From contig OX422208.1 of assembly GCA_949130495.1 (NCBI GenBank), positions 645,938,023 through 646,002,022 on the forward strand: 64,000 nucleotides of DNA. Reading direction: 5' to 3'. Source of the stretch: Sambucus nigra. Its lineage: Eukaryota; Streptophyta; Magnoliopsida; Dipsacales; Adoxaceae. The translations under genes and the position numbers were made by a program. Under the pieces are notes generated by a model that was given only the letters and a program-made list of their open reading frames with translations, had not been told where the DNA came from and ran no database searches. Below, piece by piece: positions 34,358 through 46,317 of the stretch (its first letter is position 1; each line of letters starts with the position of its first letter).

Positions 34358-35812
34358 GAATTCCTGTATATCTAATATTATTAGGTTTATTAAGAGAATA
34401 CCGAGACCTAGATGAATTTTACAATTTTCATATCCTTAGGTAGGTGCATTAATTTGACCCATATGTAATTCTATTTTCAAGGGAGTATTTAAATATGTAG
34501 GCAAAATTTGTGAAACTTTAGCTAGTTTAAGCAAACGAATGAATGTGTTGAACCTGAATAAAATGAAATATGAGTGGAAAAATTATGAAAGAGTATTATA
34601 CCTTCTATCACATCATGTGAATTCCTTCCACAATGGGGGACCGATTCAGGTTTTCAAATGGTGTTAGGCCTACGCTGGTTTTGGAAGGAATAGGTTTCTC
34701 GAATTCTCGAGGGATTGCCCGGTTGATGATGAATTTCAAAAGGGTTCAACTTAAGGCAATGGGGGTGGATATGTCCTACTTCCTGACATTCGTGACAGTG
34801 AATTTGAAGATAGGTGTACTATAACAGATTTGGAAAAAGACTTGCCCACTGGGATTGGGGTAAAGCTGAGGTCGAGGTCAAGGTAAAGTTCAAACAACAT
34901 GATTGTTCTTATTGATAGGGTGAGGTGAACGCACATATCCTATTGATGGAAAATTTTGTTCAAAAATTGAAGCAATTTCAATGAATTGAGAAAGATCCCG
35001 AATCTACAAAGGGGTGATGAAAGTTTTGATCCTTAGGTGTAATCCTCTCTCAAACTGCTTGCATTTTATTGTCTTGGTATCCACATACTCGGCTACAGAA
35101 TGGGACAATTCGTAAAATTGGCTTCGTACTGATCCATATGCAAACTTGCTTGTTGCAACCTCAATAAATCTACAGCCAACTTGTTCCTAAGTCAGGGTGG
35201 ATATATTGCAACTTCGGGGTACATCTTGCCACCAGAAATTGGCTTCACCTTCAAACATGCAGGATGCCAAGGTCATTTGAAGATTTACAATGATTTCTAC
35301 CCCTTTAAATATTTTCGTGATCTGACACATCAACTTTCCAGCTTCACTAACGCCTGGCTTTCCAATAAATGGAGGGGGTTGTTGTCTCAAAAAAATTGAG
35401 AGCATTCATTTGACATGTCTGATCTGAATTTTCTTTTGGAACTAGGTGTGGAACCGGTTGTTGTCAGGCTAGCGATGTCAGTTTTTGAAGGAATTTAATA
35501 ATCCCTTCAGTGTGGGTCTGCTCAGTTGGAGTTCTGGTATAATAAGTTTGAGTTCTAACCATCCTAAAGCATAAATAACAGTTGCATAAAATATGTAAGA
35601 GTGATTCTTAAAAGAGGATATAGAAACAGCTTTAGATATATTATATAGGGGAGTTAAGGTAGTATTTTACAACCTACATAATCTAATTTCACACAGTCAC
35701 AGTTAGTCATCTTCCTAATCTAGCAGTTTGGGCACAATAGGCACAACTACTTTATTCACTATTTTACACTAGGAGGGACAGTTTCTTTGGATTTTCCTAA
35801 TTTGGGACTATA
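34358..35812 (-). pseudogene. Gypsy gag / protease-leader remnant of the minus-strand host element
   Basis: A minus-strand frame gives FLRQQPPPFIGKPGVSEAGK and FEGEANFWWQDV (35405-35210), the retrotransposon gag core. Further along comes a CX2CX4HX4C knuckle, CHECQEVGHIHPHC (about 34800-34755), followed by a degenerate protease-leader stretch to 34358. Frames are broken in several places. The N-terminal part of the same gag continues at 58196-58410, beyond the GTATC insertion. Confidence 0.8.
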
Positions 35813-35817
35813 GTATC
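35813..35817. repeat. target-site duplication GTATC, left copy
   Basis: Exact match to 58191-58195. Confidence 0.88.
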
Positions 35818-37924
35818 TGTGATAACCCGAATATAATTATGATCAACTATGTTTGAATCATGTTTAGCTTATGTGATATGGGTAATGCGTTATTAATATA
35901 TATAATGTTAAATTAGTATGTTTAGTCTAATCCTAACTTCATAAAGCATTAAATATTGAATTAGTTACAAACACAAAATTTTGATATTTTCGATAGAAAT
36001 GTTCATGTTTGAGACTAGTTTTGACCCTTATAGTATAACAATTGACTTGAGGTGAAAACTATATAGTTATAAATATGTGAGCTAAGTTTGTAACACAACA
36101 AATGGTGTGTAAAACAGAGGTCCAAGTAAGGACTAATTCTAAAATTACGAAGCAAGGGAAAATCTATCCATTCGTTAATTGGTATTTTGTCTTATTAGTA
36201 CAACAAATGATTTGTTTTGATTGGCTGGGAAGGGAAGTGGGTTTGGCCGACTTATAACCATTAAAATCATTCCCCTTCTTCATAAAATTCAGCCTTGGTT
36301 CAGTTTTGGAGAATTTATCTTGAGGAAAGAGAGTCGGGAAGTTCAGGAAGAAGAAAGTGAGGAGAAAATTGGAGAAAAATTCGTAGAAAATTATGTAAAA
36401 GTCCCTAAGATAATTCTATCCATAAATCTTGTTATTTTTTTGTATTACTGATTTAAATGATATAAATAATCGTTTTTTTATCAAACTTTCATGCCTTGGT
36501 GTATATGTATGGGTAGGTACGAGTTTACAGAAAGTTGAAGGTGCAAACCCTTTATATTGCTTCAATTGGAAACCTTGTGTATTAAAACTTCGATATCATT
36601 TTGTATACTTAATCGAATTGAGTAATTCCAGTTGGAAATTAAAATAGACTCATATATTTATTTCATATACGAAAATTATATAATAATACCAAAAACTAAA
36701 TCTTGGGTGATAGTTTGAAGTTTAGGTATAAAATCTGCCCTAAAGGCGTAAGCATGCATACCATGTGTTTGACGTTTTGGTTTACATGGCAAATAAAATC
36801 TAAAAATTATGAAACTTTAATTCTATATTATTAATATTTTTATTTAAATTTGGCGGAATATCATATAAAGTTAGGATGTAAAAAAATTATGAAAATTCCT
36901 GGAAGTTGACTAAATGAAAGAGGAGTCTATAGGGCATATTTGTTATGTAGTATAGAAAAGGGCATATTTTGCTCTAGGAAATTTGAAATGATGTGTCATC
37001 GTTTGTATTGGGAACCTAATATGGTAAGAATTGGATTACCAAGAAGAAATTAAAGTGTGTTTGGACTATGAATTGGAGATGTTAAATATCTTAACATGAA
37101 TTTGGATGGGACTTCATTTATGATAAATGATTTGAATGGAATCATATGATGCTTATGAATTGAGTTATGTTAAGATATTCCTTGGATTGTTGATATTATT
37201 ATGATGATACTAATATTATAATAATGATAGGAAGGGAAGAAGTACTGGTTGAACAAGTTCCGAACAAAGGAAAAGAAAAAGGCTGATAAGTTTCCAAGGT
37301 GAGTGTACTTACTGAGTTGATTATGGATATGATGTGTATGTATTATATGTTGAGATGTTATGGGTTATTAAAGGTCAAGAGATGTTGAGATGTTATGGCT
37401 TATTAAAAGTCAAGAGATGTTGAGATGTTATGGCTTTTATAATAGTCAAGATATGTTGAGTTGTTATGCAATTCAGGAGATGTTGGATTATTAAAACCTA
37501 TGGATATGACTATTGCCTACGGGCAGGAGATGTGGGGTTTATTAACTCCGGATATGAATATGGCCTAATTTGGCAAATATATGGATATATTGATATGTTG
37601 AGATTTTAATATAGTACTTTTACTATATAGATATGTAGTACATTCACTGAGTTTTTAAACTCATGGTTTTATATGTTTACATTTTCAGGTTTTGAAGTTG
37701 CCACTTCCAGGTATAGGATGTTGGGTGAATAGTAGCAGGGTCTTGTCAGATTTGTTTTACACATTGTACTAGTGGTAATTAAGTTAAATTGTATTGGATT
37801 TTTGTTTAAATTATGTGTCCTTAAAATAATTGGATTTTGAGTATTCTGCATTTTAACCTTAAAGATGGTTTAATGTGTATTTCAAAATAAAGAAATAAAT
37901 AATAAATGCGGATAGGGTGTGATA
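35818..37924 (+). repeat. 5' LTR of the plus-strand Gypsy element (2,107 bp)
   Basis: Starts tgtgataacccg and ends gatagggtgtgata, just before the primer-binding site. The end is matched by 58120-58190. Short ORFs inside are chance; no gene. It contains the 35-bp minisatellite at 37348-37487. Confidence 0.85.
37348..37487 (+). repeat. 35-bp tandem repeat, three copies plus a partial
   Basis: Units beginning tgttgagatgttatgg at 37348, 37383, 37418 and (degenerate) 37454, each ending gtcaagaga/gata. Confidence 0.85.
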
Positions 37925-37927
37925 ACT

Positions 37928-37939
37928 TGGTATCAGAGC
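37928..37939 (+). other. primer-binding site (initiator tRNA-Met type)
   Basis: tggtatcagagc, three bases after the LTR end; the usual complement of the 3' end of initiator tRNA-Met in plant LTR elements. Confidence 0.85.
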
Positions 37940-38109
37940 TTTAGGTTTATATTCTGGGGTTAGAGAGTCTGGATGTGGCAGTGGCAGAAATAGCATGGCG
38001 TGAGTCATTTATATTGACCTGTGAGAAATACTAACCATTATGTTAGAAATAAATATTTTATACTTGTTTCTATAATTGTGATTTATGACAGATAGTAAGA
38101 TATGGAAAG

Positions 38110-38276
38110 ATAAAATGTTCACAAAAGGGTGTAGGAGGAGGCTTCAAATACACCAATTACAATTGAGGTAAACCAAAAAAATCCAAATAATGTAGAGGGG
38201 CCACATGAACAACTTACAGATATGCAAAGAATGGCTCGTTTCATGACTTTAATGATGGAACAACAAAACAAGTTTA
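38110..38276 (+). pseudogene. Gypsy gag, N-terminal fragment
   Basis: The frame reads MQRMARFMTLMMEQQNKFMT up to the Athila insertion (TGACG at 38277-38281) and is continued at 50778. The N-terminal portion before it, around a Gly/Arg-rich start, is degenerate. Confidence 0.65.
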
Positions 38277-38281
38277 TGACG

Positions 38282-39859
38282 TGATTAGGCATAAATTCTT
38301 CCTAATTTATCCCTTGATTTAGCTACTTTTGGCACCTCGAACAACGTAATTGAGTTGGATTTATCTCATAACTGTGCTACTGACTGATCCTAATGAGTAC
38401 ACCGAGTTTCTGGTATTTTGTAGTGATTTTACGGGTATTTGATGTCAAGAAACGAAAGAAGGAAATCGGTAGAATCAAGAAAGCAAGAAGGAAATGTCTC
38501 AAGGGTAAAAACGTAATTTCTACATGGAATTCGGGTGAGGCACCTAAAGAGAAGTCGAAGACATCTCACTCACGAGCACAAAGGAAGAAACGGCATCCCA
38601 ATCGGAATCCCGGAACAAAAGTTATGAGCAGTCAAAGACGAGCCAGAAAGTCAAATAGCCGGACCGGTCCGCCCCTACCCCGGACCGGTCCGCCTTGCCA
38701 AACTCCAGAAGACCCGGGATCGCATGCAAATCGAAGGAGGCAAAAATAAAAGGAACCGGTCCGCCCCAAAATAAAAAGAACCGATCCGCCTTGGGGGTAG
38801 ACCGATCCGCCTAAGACCCGGACCGGTCCGGTCTTCGAGATCTGAAAATTTTCTCTTCCTAAAAAAACTCCTAGTGTGCAGCTGACTTCCGATATTGTTG
38901 TAGGGTATAAAAGACCCGATTTAGTATTGTTATAGGGAGGAAGAATTAGTAGGTTTTACCGCTTCTTCTTCAGAAACCCTAGTTTAGTTAACATTGGGAG
39001 ATTTATTTCAAACATTTTGAAGATTTATTCAGCAATTTTTGTGAGTATCGGTTTCATCCATTGTTCAATTTATTGTTTGGATAATTTTAGTGAGTAATTT
39101 TTATTTCTCATTCATTTCTACATCTAATTATCATTTTCCCTAGATTAATTATGAATTCCTGCACATCAATCATTGTTTTCATTAAATTCAATATGTTAGG
39201 CTACATTTTCCAAGGTCGGGGTACATGAACCCAACCTGATGTGTTAGTGTATGTGTATAAAATTGATCCGATGAATTTATTGATTGACTATGATCGTATT
39301 GCATAGTTACACAATAATTGTAAATCTTTATATCTCGTTTGTCTCTGGGTACTCGTGATGATTTAGAGTGCAATTTGAGTGTCACTATCGCGATACTGAT
39401 TTACTCATCCTCGGATTAGGTATAACGCGGGCTTGAACCTCGTATACATAATGCTTGGGAGTACTAAATTCTGGGTCAGATCAATCAGATAAATTTATGA
39501 TTAATATTATCACTGCACTACACTAGGGTTGGAGGATTGTATTCCCGCCATATTCTTCTCATCATTTAAAACAAAAAGTGTCGAATCATCCTTCATTCAT
39601 AATTTAGGTAAGTTAGTGTAGTTGCAATTTTTTTATAATTTCATCTTTGCATTTAGTTGTAATCCTTCCCAAAATCAAATCATTTTCCCTTTATCTTTAG
39701 AGTCAAGGTTAGGATTCCTCCGTCTTTTCCGTCGTCACAACTTCGTTGTCCTTTTTCCCTGAGGATCGACACCCGACTTGTCGAATTATTACTTGAGCGA
39801 CGGGCTTACACTTGAGCCTAGAGTGAACGCATTTCTGAGACATATTATCAGTCACGTCA
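38282..39859 (+). repeat. Athila 5' LTR (1,578 bp)
   Basis: From tgattaggcataaattc to gtcacgtca. TATA box tataaaag at 38906-38913. About 70-250 bases upstream of it lies the palindromic block (38655-38835). A chance ORF (38393-38749) spans this block and is not a gene. By eye it differs from the 3' LTR at roughly 2-3% of positions plus one 16-bp unit. Confidence 0.95.
38655..38835 (+). promoter_or_regulatory. palindromic ggaccggtcc cluster in the 5' LTR
   Basis: Self-complementary ggaccggtcc at 38661-38670, 38682-38691 and 38820-38829, with variants gaaccggtcc (about 38753), gaaccgatcc (about 38778) and gaccgatcc (about 38800), most followed by gcc. It lies upstream of the TATA box at 38906, a position where enhancer sites would act. 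Function is inferred. Confidence 0.6.
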
Positions 39860-39865
39860 AGTTTT

Positions 39866-39881
39866 TGGCGCCCTTGCCGGG
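39866..39881 (+). other. Athila primer-binding site
   Basis: tggcgcccttgccggg, six bases after the LTR. It is one base away from tggcgccgttgccggg, which is complementary to the 3' end of plant tRNA-Asp and usual in this clade. The region from 39882 to 40007 is an A-rich leader with no ORF. Confidence 0.75.
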
Positions 39882-40007
39882 TATTAGGTAGACTTAGGAT
39901 TAGATTGAGTAAATCCAAAGCTTTGACCAAAAATTTCAAAAATCCAAAAACATAAAAAATTCAAAAAGCACAAAAAAAAAATTCACCATCATCTCTCGTA
40001 AGTTTTA

Positions 40008-43000
40008 ATGCAAAATTCTGAAACCACTCCCACACCCCATAATACTCCAATCAACATTCACGAAAATCCAATTGTTGAGTATAATCCTGATAGTCCCCAC
40101 ACTCCAAACGCCCCATAGTTCTGGATCCCACCTTCCACACCGTCGCACTCAATCTCCGATAACACTCCCTTCCCTTTCTTAGGACACACTTCGAGCACGC
40201 CCAGTGAGAACACCGAGTCAATAAGTGAAGGAGAGATGTCACAACACGGCAGTGCACCCGCCGGTGAGGAAGATCCCCCATACCGTCCGATTAGAGAATT
40301 CTTATATCCCGAGCGTACTATCACTCCGGGATGCATTATACTCCCGTATAATGCCGGGCAATTCCGTTTCAAAAATGGGATGATCCAGATGCTATCGCAT
40401 TACCACGGTATGGATTCTGAAAAGCCATACCTCCATATTAGGGAATTTGAGGACGTGTGTGATACTCTAAATGATCAAACCTGCACACAAGAGGTAATCC
40501 GCCTCAAACTCTTCCCTTTCTCGCTCAAAGATAAAGCTAAGGCCTGGCTATGGTCTTTACCTCCAAGCTCGATTCCATCCTGGAATGAGCTACAGTCGAA
40601 ATTTCTCAAGAAATTCTTCCCACCACATCGAACAATCTCCATAAAGTCTCAAATTCAAGCATTTAGACAAGTTGAAAATGAGTCATTTCATCGATGTTAT
40701 GAACGTTTCAACGAGCTAGTTGCTTCATGCCCCCATCATGGATTTGGTTTAGCGCAAGTCATCTCTTTTATCTACAATGGGTTGAATCTTAACTCTAAAC
40801 AACTTGTTGAAACAATGGGAAGTGGTCCGTTTATCGATTTAGATGCCCAGGATGCTGAGCTTCACTTGAGGTATGTCGCCGAGACTACCCAATCCTGGGA
40901 CACTTCTGATCCCAACACTCAAAATAAAAATAGATAAACGACCACTACTCGGTCAGCATCCGGCCTATTCCATGTAGATAAGAATTCTATGACGGATAGC
41001 CGATTAGAGACTCTTGAGATAGGATTTCGAGATCTGCGCGAGATATATGGAAAAGGACCAGCTGGACCCATTCCTAACCCAGTCGTAAAGGTGTGTGCTA
41101 TTTGCGAGGCGGGACATTCAACTGAGGAATGCCCGACGATACCCGCCTACAAAGCAATGCTGCAAGAGCAAGTTAGTGGTGTAGGAGGTTTTAAGGGTAA
41201 TTTTGGTGCCCCGCACGGGAATTCATACAACCCTTCTTGGAAAAATCATCCCGGTTTTAGCTATGGGCAACAACATGCCGCAATAAACCCTCCTTCGCAT
41301 GTTGCCCCTCCTCCACCACAACACTTCCGACAAGCTCCACACATGCAAGGACATGTGCAAGCACCACCACCTCAAGGAAATTATATCCCACCACAGCGGA
41401 GAACTCTCGAGGATACCATGAATCAATGCATTGCCAACCAGACCGCAACCAATGCCAAATATGATCGTCTAATCGGCGACATAAATGCGAATCTGTCTAA
41501 AATACAATCCTCATTGAGTGTTCAAGAGAAGGGCAAGTTTCCTACCCAAGGCCAACGACCTCCCCAAGGTCAACCTAGCGTTAGCTCCACCTCCACTGAA
41601 CATCAGGAGCAATGTCAAGCTGTAACCTCTCTTCGTAGTGGGAGAGTTGTTTATTTATCACCTCCTCCGCCCGACACAACGAAAGCCAAGGAGATTTCGC
41701 CCGGCACGAAAGAGGCCGAAGATGTCCCCTTGAATGAGAGTTACCAAGAAGCTGCTAGTGGGCCAGAAGTAGTAGTGAAACCGCCTTCCGCAGCACCGTT
41801 TCCTCAAAGGTTGATTCCCTCCCACAGAGGAAACCCATGTGATGACGTGTTAGAAGTGCTAAAGCAAGTCAAGCTTAATTTACCTTTCCTTGAGGCCATT
41901 AAACAAATTCCAGCATATGGCAAAGTCATCAAAGACCTGTTGACGGTTAAGCGAAAGATGAAGGTGAAGAAGAACGTCTTTCTAGCACAAAATGTGAGCT
42001 CCATCCTACTAAATGAACTCCCGCCTAAGTTCAAAGATCCCGGTGCACCCACAATATCCTGCATCATTGGGGAGAATAAAATTGAAAAAGCCTTACTTGA
42101 CTTGGGAGCAAGCTTAAATATACTCCCTTACTCCATTTATAGGCAACTTGACTTGGGCGACCTCAAGCCCATGAAGGTCACTCTCCAATTGGCGGATCGA
42201 ACAGTGAAGATCCCACGAGGTATAGTCGAGGACGTGATCGTTGAAGTTGACACTTTCTACTTTCCGGTGGATTTTGTCATTTGGGACACGGAACCCTCCT
42301 TCCACTCAAGTAATCATGTTCCCATCATCCTTGGGCTCCCTTTCCTAGCTACGGCTAACGCAATCATCAATACTAGGAATGGGCGAATGCAACTCACATT
42401 TAGGAACATGACCTTGGATACCAACATCTTCCACATAGCCCAAAATGCAGGGGAGGAAGACGATCTTCACGCGGTGAGCCTCATAGATGAGATAGTAGAA
42501 CAGTACTTTGAGGAGAATTACTGTGGCGATGCTTTAGAATCTTGTTTAGCAGTGAGATACGAGAGTGAGGGAACGTACACCGCCTTCAAGAGGGAGGTTG
42601 AAGAATTGAGCGAACTACTCAATGAGAGTAAGTTGAACGAGGACGTGAGAGAGGTTAATTGGGTTTCGAGATTTGAGGAATTACCTCCGAGGGATACGCA
42701 CATAGTTCCCTCCAGTGAAAAATTTCCAACCCTCGAGTTAAAGAAACTTCCCTCCCATATTAAATATGCATATCTAGGAGAGGATGAGACATTTCCTGTT
42801 GTTATCTCCTCTAGCCTAAATGAGGGGCAGGAGGGTGAATTATTAAAAATTCTGAGGAAGCACCAAAGTGCTTTTGGTTGGTGCATAGCTGATTTGAAGG
42901 GGATAAGTCCTTTAATTTGCACTCATAAGATCCATCTCGAAGAGGATGTCAAACCTTCTAGAGAAATGCAAAGAAGACGGAATCCCAACATGAAAGAAGT

Positions 43001-45554
43001 TGTGAGAATCGAAATAATCAAATTGTTGGATGCCGGGATCATCTACCCAATCTAGGATAGCAAGTGGGTAAGCCCTATTCAAGTCATCCCGAAGAAGTCG
43101 GGTATGACTGTGATTGAGAATCCCAAGGGAGAGTTAGTTCCCCAACGTACCACCACTGGGTGGCGCGTTTGCATTGATTATCGAAAACTCAATGTGGGAA
43201 CCAGGAAAGACCATTTCCCCTTGCCATTTATTGATCAAATGCTTGAAAGAGTAGCGGGCCACCCTTACTATTACTTCCTTGATGGTTATTTCGGGTATAA
43301 CCAAATTAAAGTAGATGTACTTGACCAGGAGAAGACGACCTTCACTTGCCCTTTTGGTACGTTTGCCTACAAACGTATGCCATTTGGCTTGTGTAATGCA
43401 CCCGCGACCTTTCAAAGGTGCATGTTGAGTTTATTTAGCGACATGGTCGAGAGAGGACTCGAAGTGTTCATGGACGATTTCAGTGTTTTTGGCACCTCTT
43501 TCGATCATTGTCTAGAAAAACTGGAAAAAGTACTTACCTGATGCGTGGAAAAGAACTTAGTGCTGAATTGGGAGAAGTGCCATTTCATGGTTACCGAGGG
43601 AATAGTTCTTGGCCACATTGTATCATCCAACGGAATAGAAGTTGATAGGGCAAAGATAGATGTCATAGCTGACCTTCCCCCACCGAAATCGCTAAAAGAC
43701 GTGCGCTCCTTTTTGGGTCACGCGGGGTTCTATCGAAGGTTCATTAAGGACTTTAGCGCCATCGCTAGGCCCTTAAGCAACTTACTCATGAAGGACTCCC
43801 CATTTGAGTGGACTGAAGCATGCCAAAGTTCTTTTGATAAATTAAAGAACATGATTGTGTCCGCCCCCATCATGCAAGTTCCGGATTGGTCCTTACCATT
43901 CGAACTTATGTGTGATGCCAGTGATTACGCGATCGGGGCTGTTTTAGGACAACGTCAAGATAAGCAAGCTCATGTCATCTACTACGCCAGTCGGACTCTT
44001 ACCGGACCTCAACTCAACTACTCTACCATGGAGAAGGAGTTGCTAGCGATAGTCTTTGACCTTGATAAGTTTCGGTCATATCTTATTGGTTCTCCTATTA
44101 CTGTTTTCACCGATCACGCGGCATTGAAATATCTACTTGCGAAGAAAGATGCCAAGCCGCGCCTCATAAGGTGGATCGTACTCCTACAAGAGTTCAATCT
44201 CTCCATCAAAGATAAGAAAGGAGTAGAAAACGTCGTTGCCGACCATTTATCTCGGCTTTCGTCCGACGTACCTAGTGATCCCGTACCCATAGACGAACAT
44301 TTTCCGGATGAGCAGCTTTTCGCTACCTCTTCATATCCCTAGTTTGCGGACATAGTGAACTATCTTGTCACGGGAGCCGTCCCTCCCGACTGGACACCGC
44401 AAGATAATAAGAGGTTTCTTACTTGGTCGCGCATGTTCTTTTACGATGATCCATTCCTTTTTAAATACTGTGCAGACCAAATCATCTGACGATGTGTACC
44501 GGATGACGAAATCCCAAAAGTCATCCAGTTTTGTCATTCGGAAGCTTGTGGAGGTCATTTATCGACGAGAAAGACGGCCGCTAAAATTCTGCAATGCGGC
44601 CTCTATTGACCCACAATCTTCCGGGATGTGAATGATGCTTTCAAATCATGTAATAGGTGTCAACGGATGGGAGCCATCACTCGACGAGACATGATGCCTC
44701 TTACCCCTATACTCATTATTGAGATATTCGACTGTTGGGGTATTAACTTCATGGGTCCTTTCCCTCCATCCTTTGGTTTCCTATACATCCTCATCGCGGT
44801 AGATTACGTTTCTAAATGGGTGGAAGCTATAGCTACCAAGACTAATGACAATAAAGTGGTGATAAAGTTCCTGCAGGAACACATACTTTCTCGCTTCGGT
44901 GCACCGAAAGCAATAATTAGCGATAATGGTACGCATTTCTGCAATAGACCATTCGAGAAGCTTATGAAAAAGTATGGTGTCGTTCACAAGTTTGGAACGA
45001 CATATCACCCACAAACGAATGGACAGGCCGAGCTAGCAAATCGGGAAATCAAGAACATTCTTGAGAAGACCGTCAATCCTACCCGGAAAGATTGGTCCCT
45101 TAGATTGAGCGATTTGCTATGGGCCTACCGTACCGCATATAAGAATCAACTCGGCATGTCCCCTTTCCGCTTTGTATATGGCAAACCTTGCCATCTTCCT
45201 GTTGAGCTCGAACACAAGGCGTATTGGGCGATTAAGCAATTAAATTATGCCATGGACAAGGCCGGTGAAGCCCGAAAGCTTCAATTGAATGAGTTAGAAG
45301 AACTACGCAATGATGCGTATGAGAATGCCAAAATTTCGAAAGAGAGGATGAAACTCGCTCATGATAGCATCATTCGACGAAAAGAGTTTCTCCCCGGGCA
45401 AAAAGTTCTCCTCTACAACTCTCGGCTTCACCTCTTCCCAGGCAAGTTGTGGTCACTTTGGTCTGGCCCATTCGTCGTGAAGAATGTTTTCCCCCACGGA
45501 GCTGTTGAACTAGACGATTTAAAAGGGGGAAATACATTCAAAGTGAATGGATAA
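40008..45554 (+). pseudogene. Athila gag-protease-RT-RNase H-integrase polyprotein, one frame with seven stops
   Basis: A single unshifted frame from the ATG at 40008 to the TAA after the C-terminal GNTFKVNG. Gag: IRLKLFPFSLKDKAKAWLW (about 40500). Zinc knuckle: CAICEAGHSTEEC at 41094-41132, with the C-C-H spacing one residue short (CX2CX3HX4C). Protease: DLGAS at 42099-42113. [33 protein letters not shown] (catalytic DD at 43470-43475). RNase [31 protein letters not shown], all acidic residues kept. Integrase: HHCC finger (about 44530-44660), then the core, where the first catalytic Asp is Asn (44745-44747); the second Asp (44922-44924) and the Glu (45030-45032) are present. Stops are at 40116, 40935, 43053, 43539, 44340, 44487 and 44607. 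No frameshift was seen. Confidence 0.95.
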
Positions 45555-45559
45555 TGCCT

Positions 45560-46317
45560 AAAGCCATATCTAGAGGCGTGTGCAGAAGAAGTCGACACCG
45601 TCTGGTTGTCGGACCCCGTTTATGGGGTTGAGTGAGATGTTGAAGTGAGGTCGTCGTACCCCCGACGCGTATGGGGTGAGAGTCGTGTGTGTGAGAGTCG
45701 TGTGTGTTTTGAGAGTCGCCAGGACTAGGTTTCGTTCGGGAGAAGCATTCGTGTGTTTTGGAAATTCTGAGTCAAAGGGTGTTGACCAGTGAAATCGAGA
45801 GGGTCCTAGTTCAATTGGATAGAGAGGATATCGGGAACGTGAAAATTTTTGAAGAAGAGAGCTCGAAACCGAAGTAAAAGAAGTCCAGCCCAAAAACCCT
45901 GGGCGGACCAGTCCGCCACTAGCCCGGACCGGTCTGACCCCGAATCGGTTCCTTTTATTTTTAAAGGAACCGGTCCGCCTGTCGAGGGTTTGAAAAGACA
46001 AAGGTCCGGACCGATCCGCCCCTACCCCGGACCGGTCCACCTTCTGCAGATCTGCCTCCTCCTCTTCCCAAGATTCACCCCCTTTCCCCCCAATCCCATT
46101 CATTCCCTCCAATTCGTTTTTCCTCTTCCCAAACCCAACCTTTCCCTCCCAAATTCATCCCCTTTTCCTTCCAAACCCCTTCCCTCCAAAACCAACCCCT
46201 CCCCTCCCCTTTCCACTATAAATACACCTCCAATCCTCCCTTTCTCCTCACACCTTCAACCCAAATACTCTCTTCTTCCTCTCTAGTTTTTCAAGCAACT
46301 ACCTCCCTCCTATTTCC
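45560..46317 (+). promoter_or_regulatory. putative internal promoter of the downstream ORF
   Basis: After integrase comes a spacer. At 45902-46032 is a second copy of the LTR palindromic block (ggaccagtcc, ggaccggtct, gaaccggtcc, ggaccgatcc, and the shared phrase cgcccctaccccggaccggtcc). A 170-base pyrimidine-rich run (about 46040-46210) follows. A TATA box, tataaata, lies at 46217-46224, about 100 bases before the ATG at 46318, with a CT-rich leader between. The order (palindromes, TATA, leader) mirrors the LTR promoter. Minus-strand ORF 45570-46112 is a shadow. Confidence 0.5.

Noticed and set aside
38393..38749. 118-codon ORF with Arg/Pro-rich tail; a similar one starts at 49292
   Set aside because: It lies in the Athila LTR, spans the palindromic array, and is cut short in the other LTR.
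45570..46112. 180-codon minus-strand ORF and 145-codon plus-strand ORF at 45849
   Set aside because: Both cross the palindromic, pyrimidine-rich region and show no domain; low-complexity composition explains their length.
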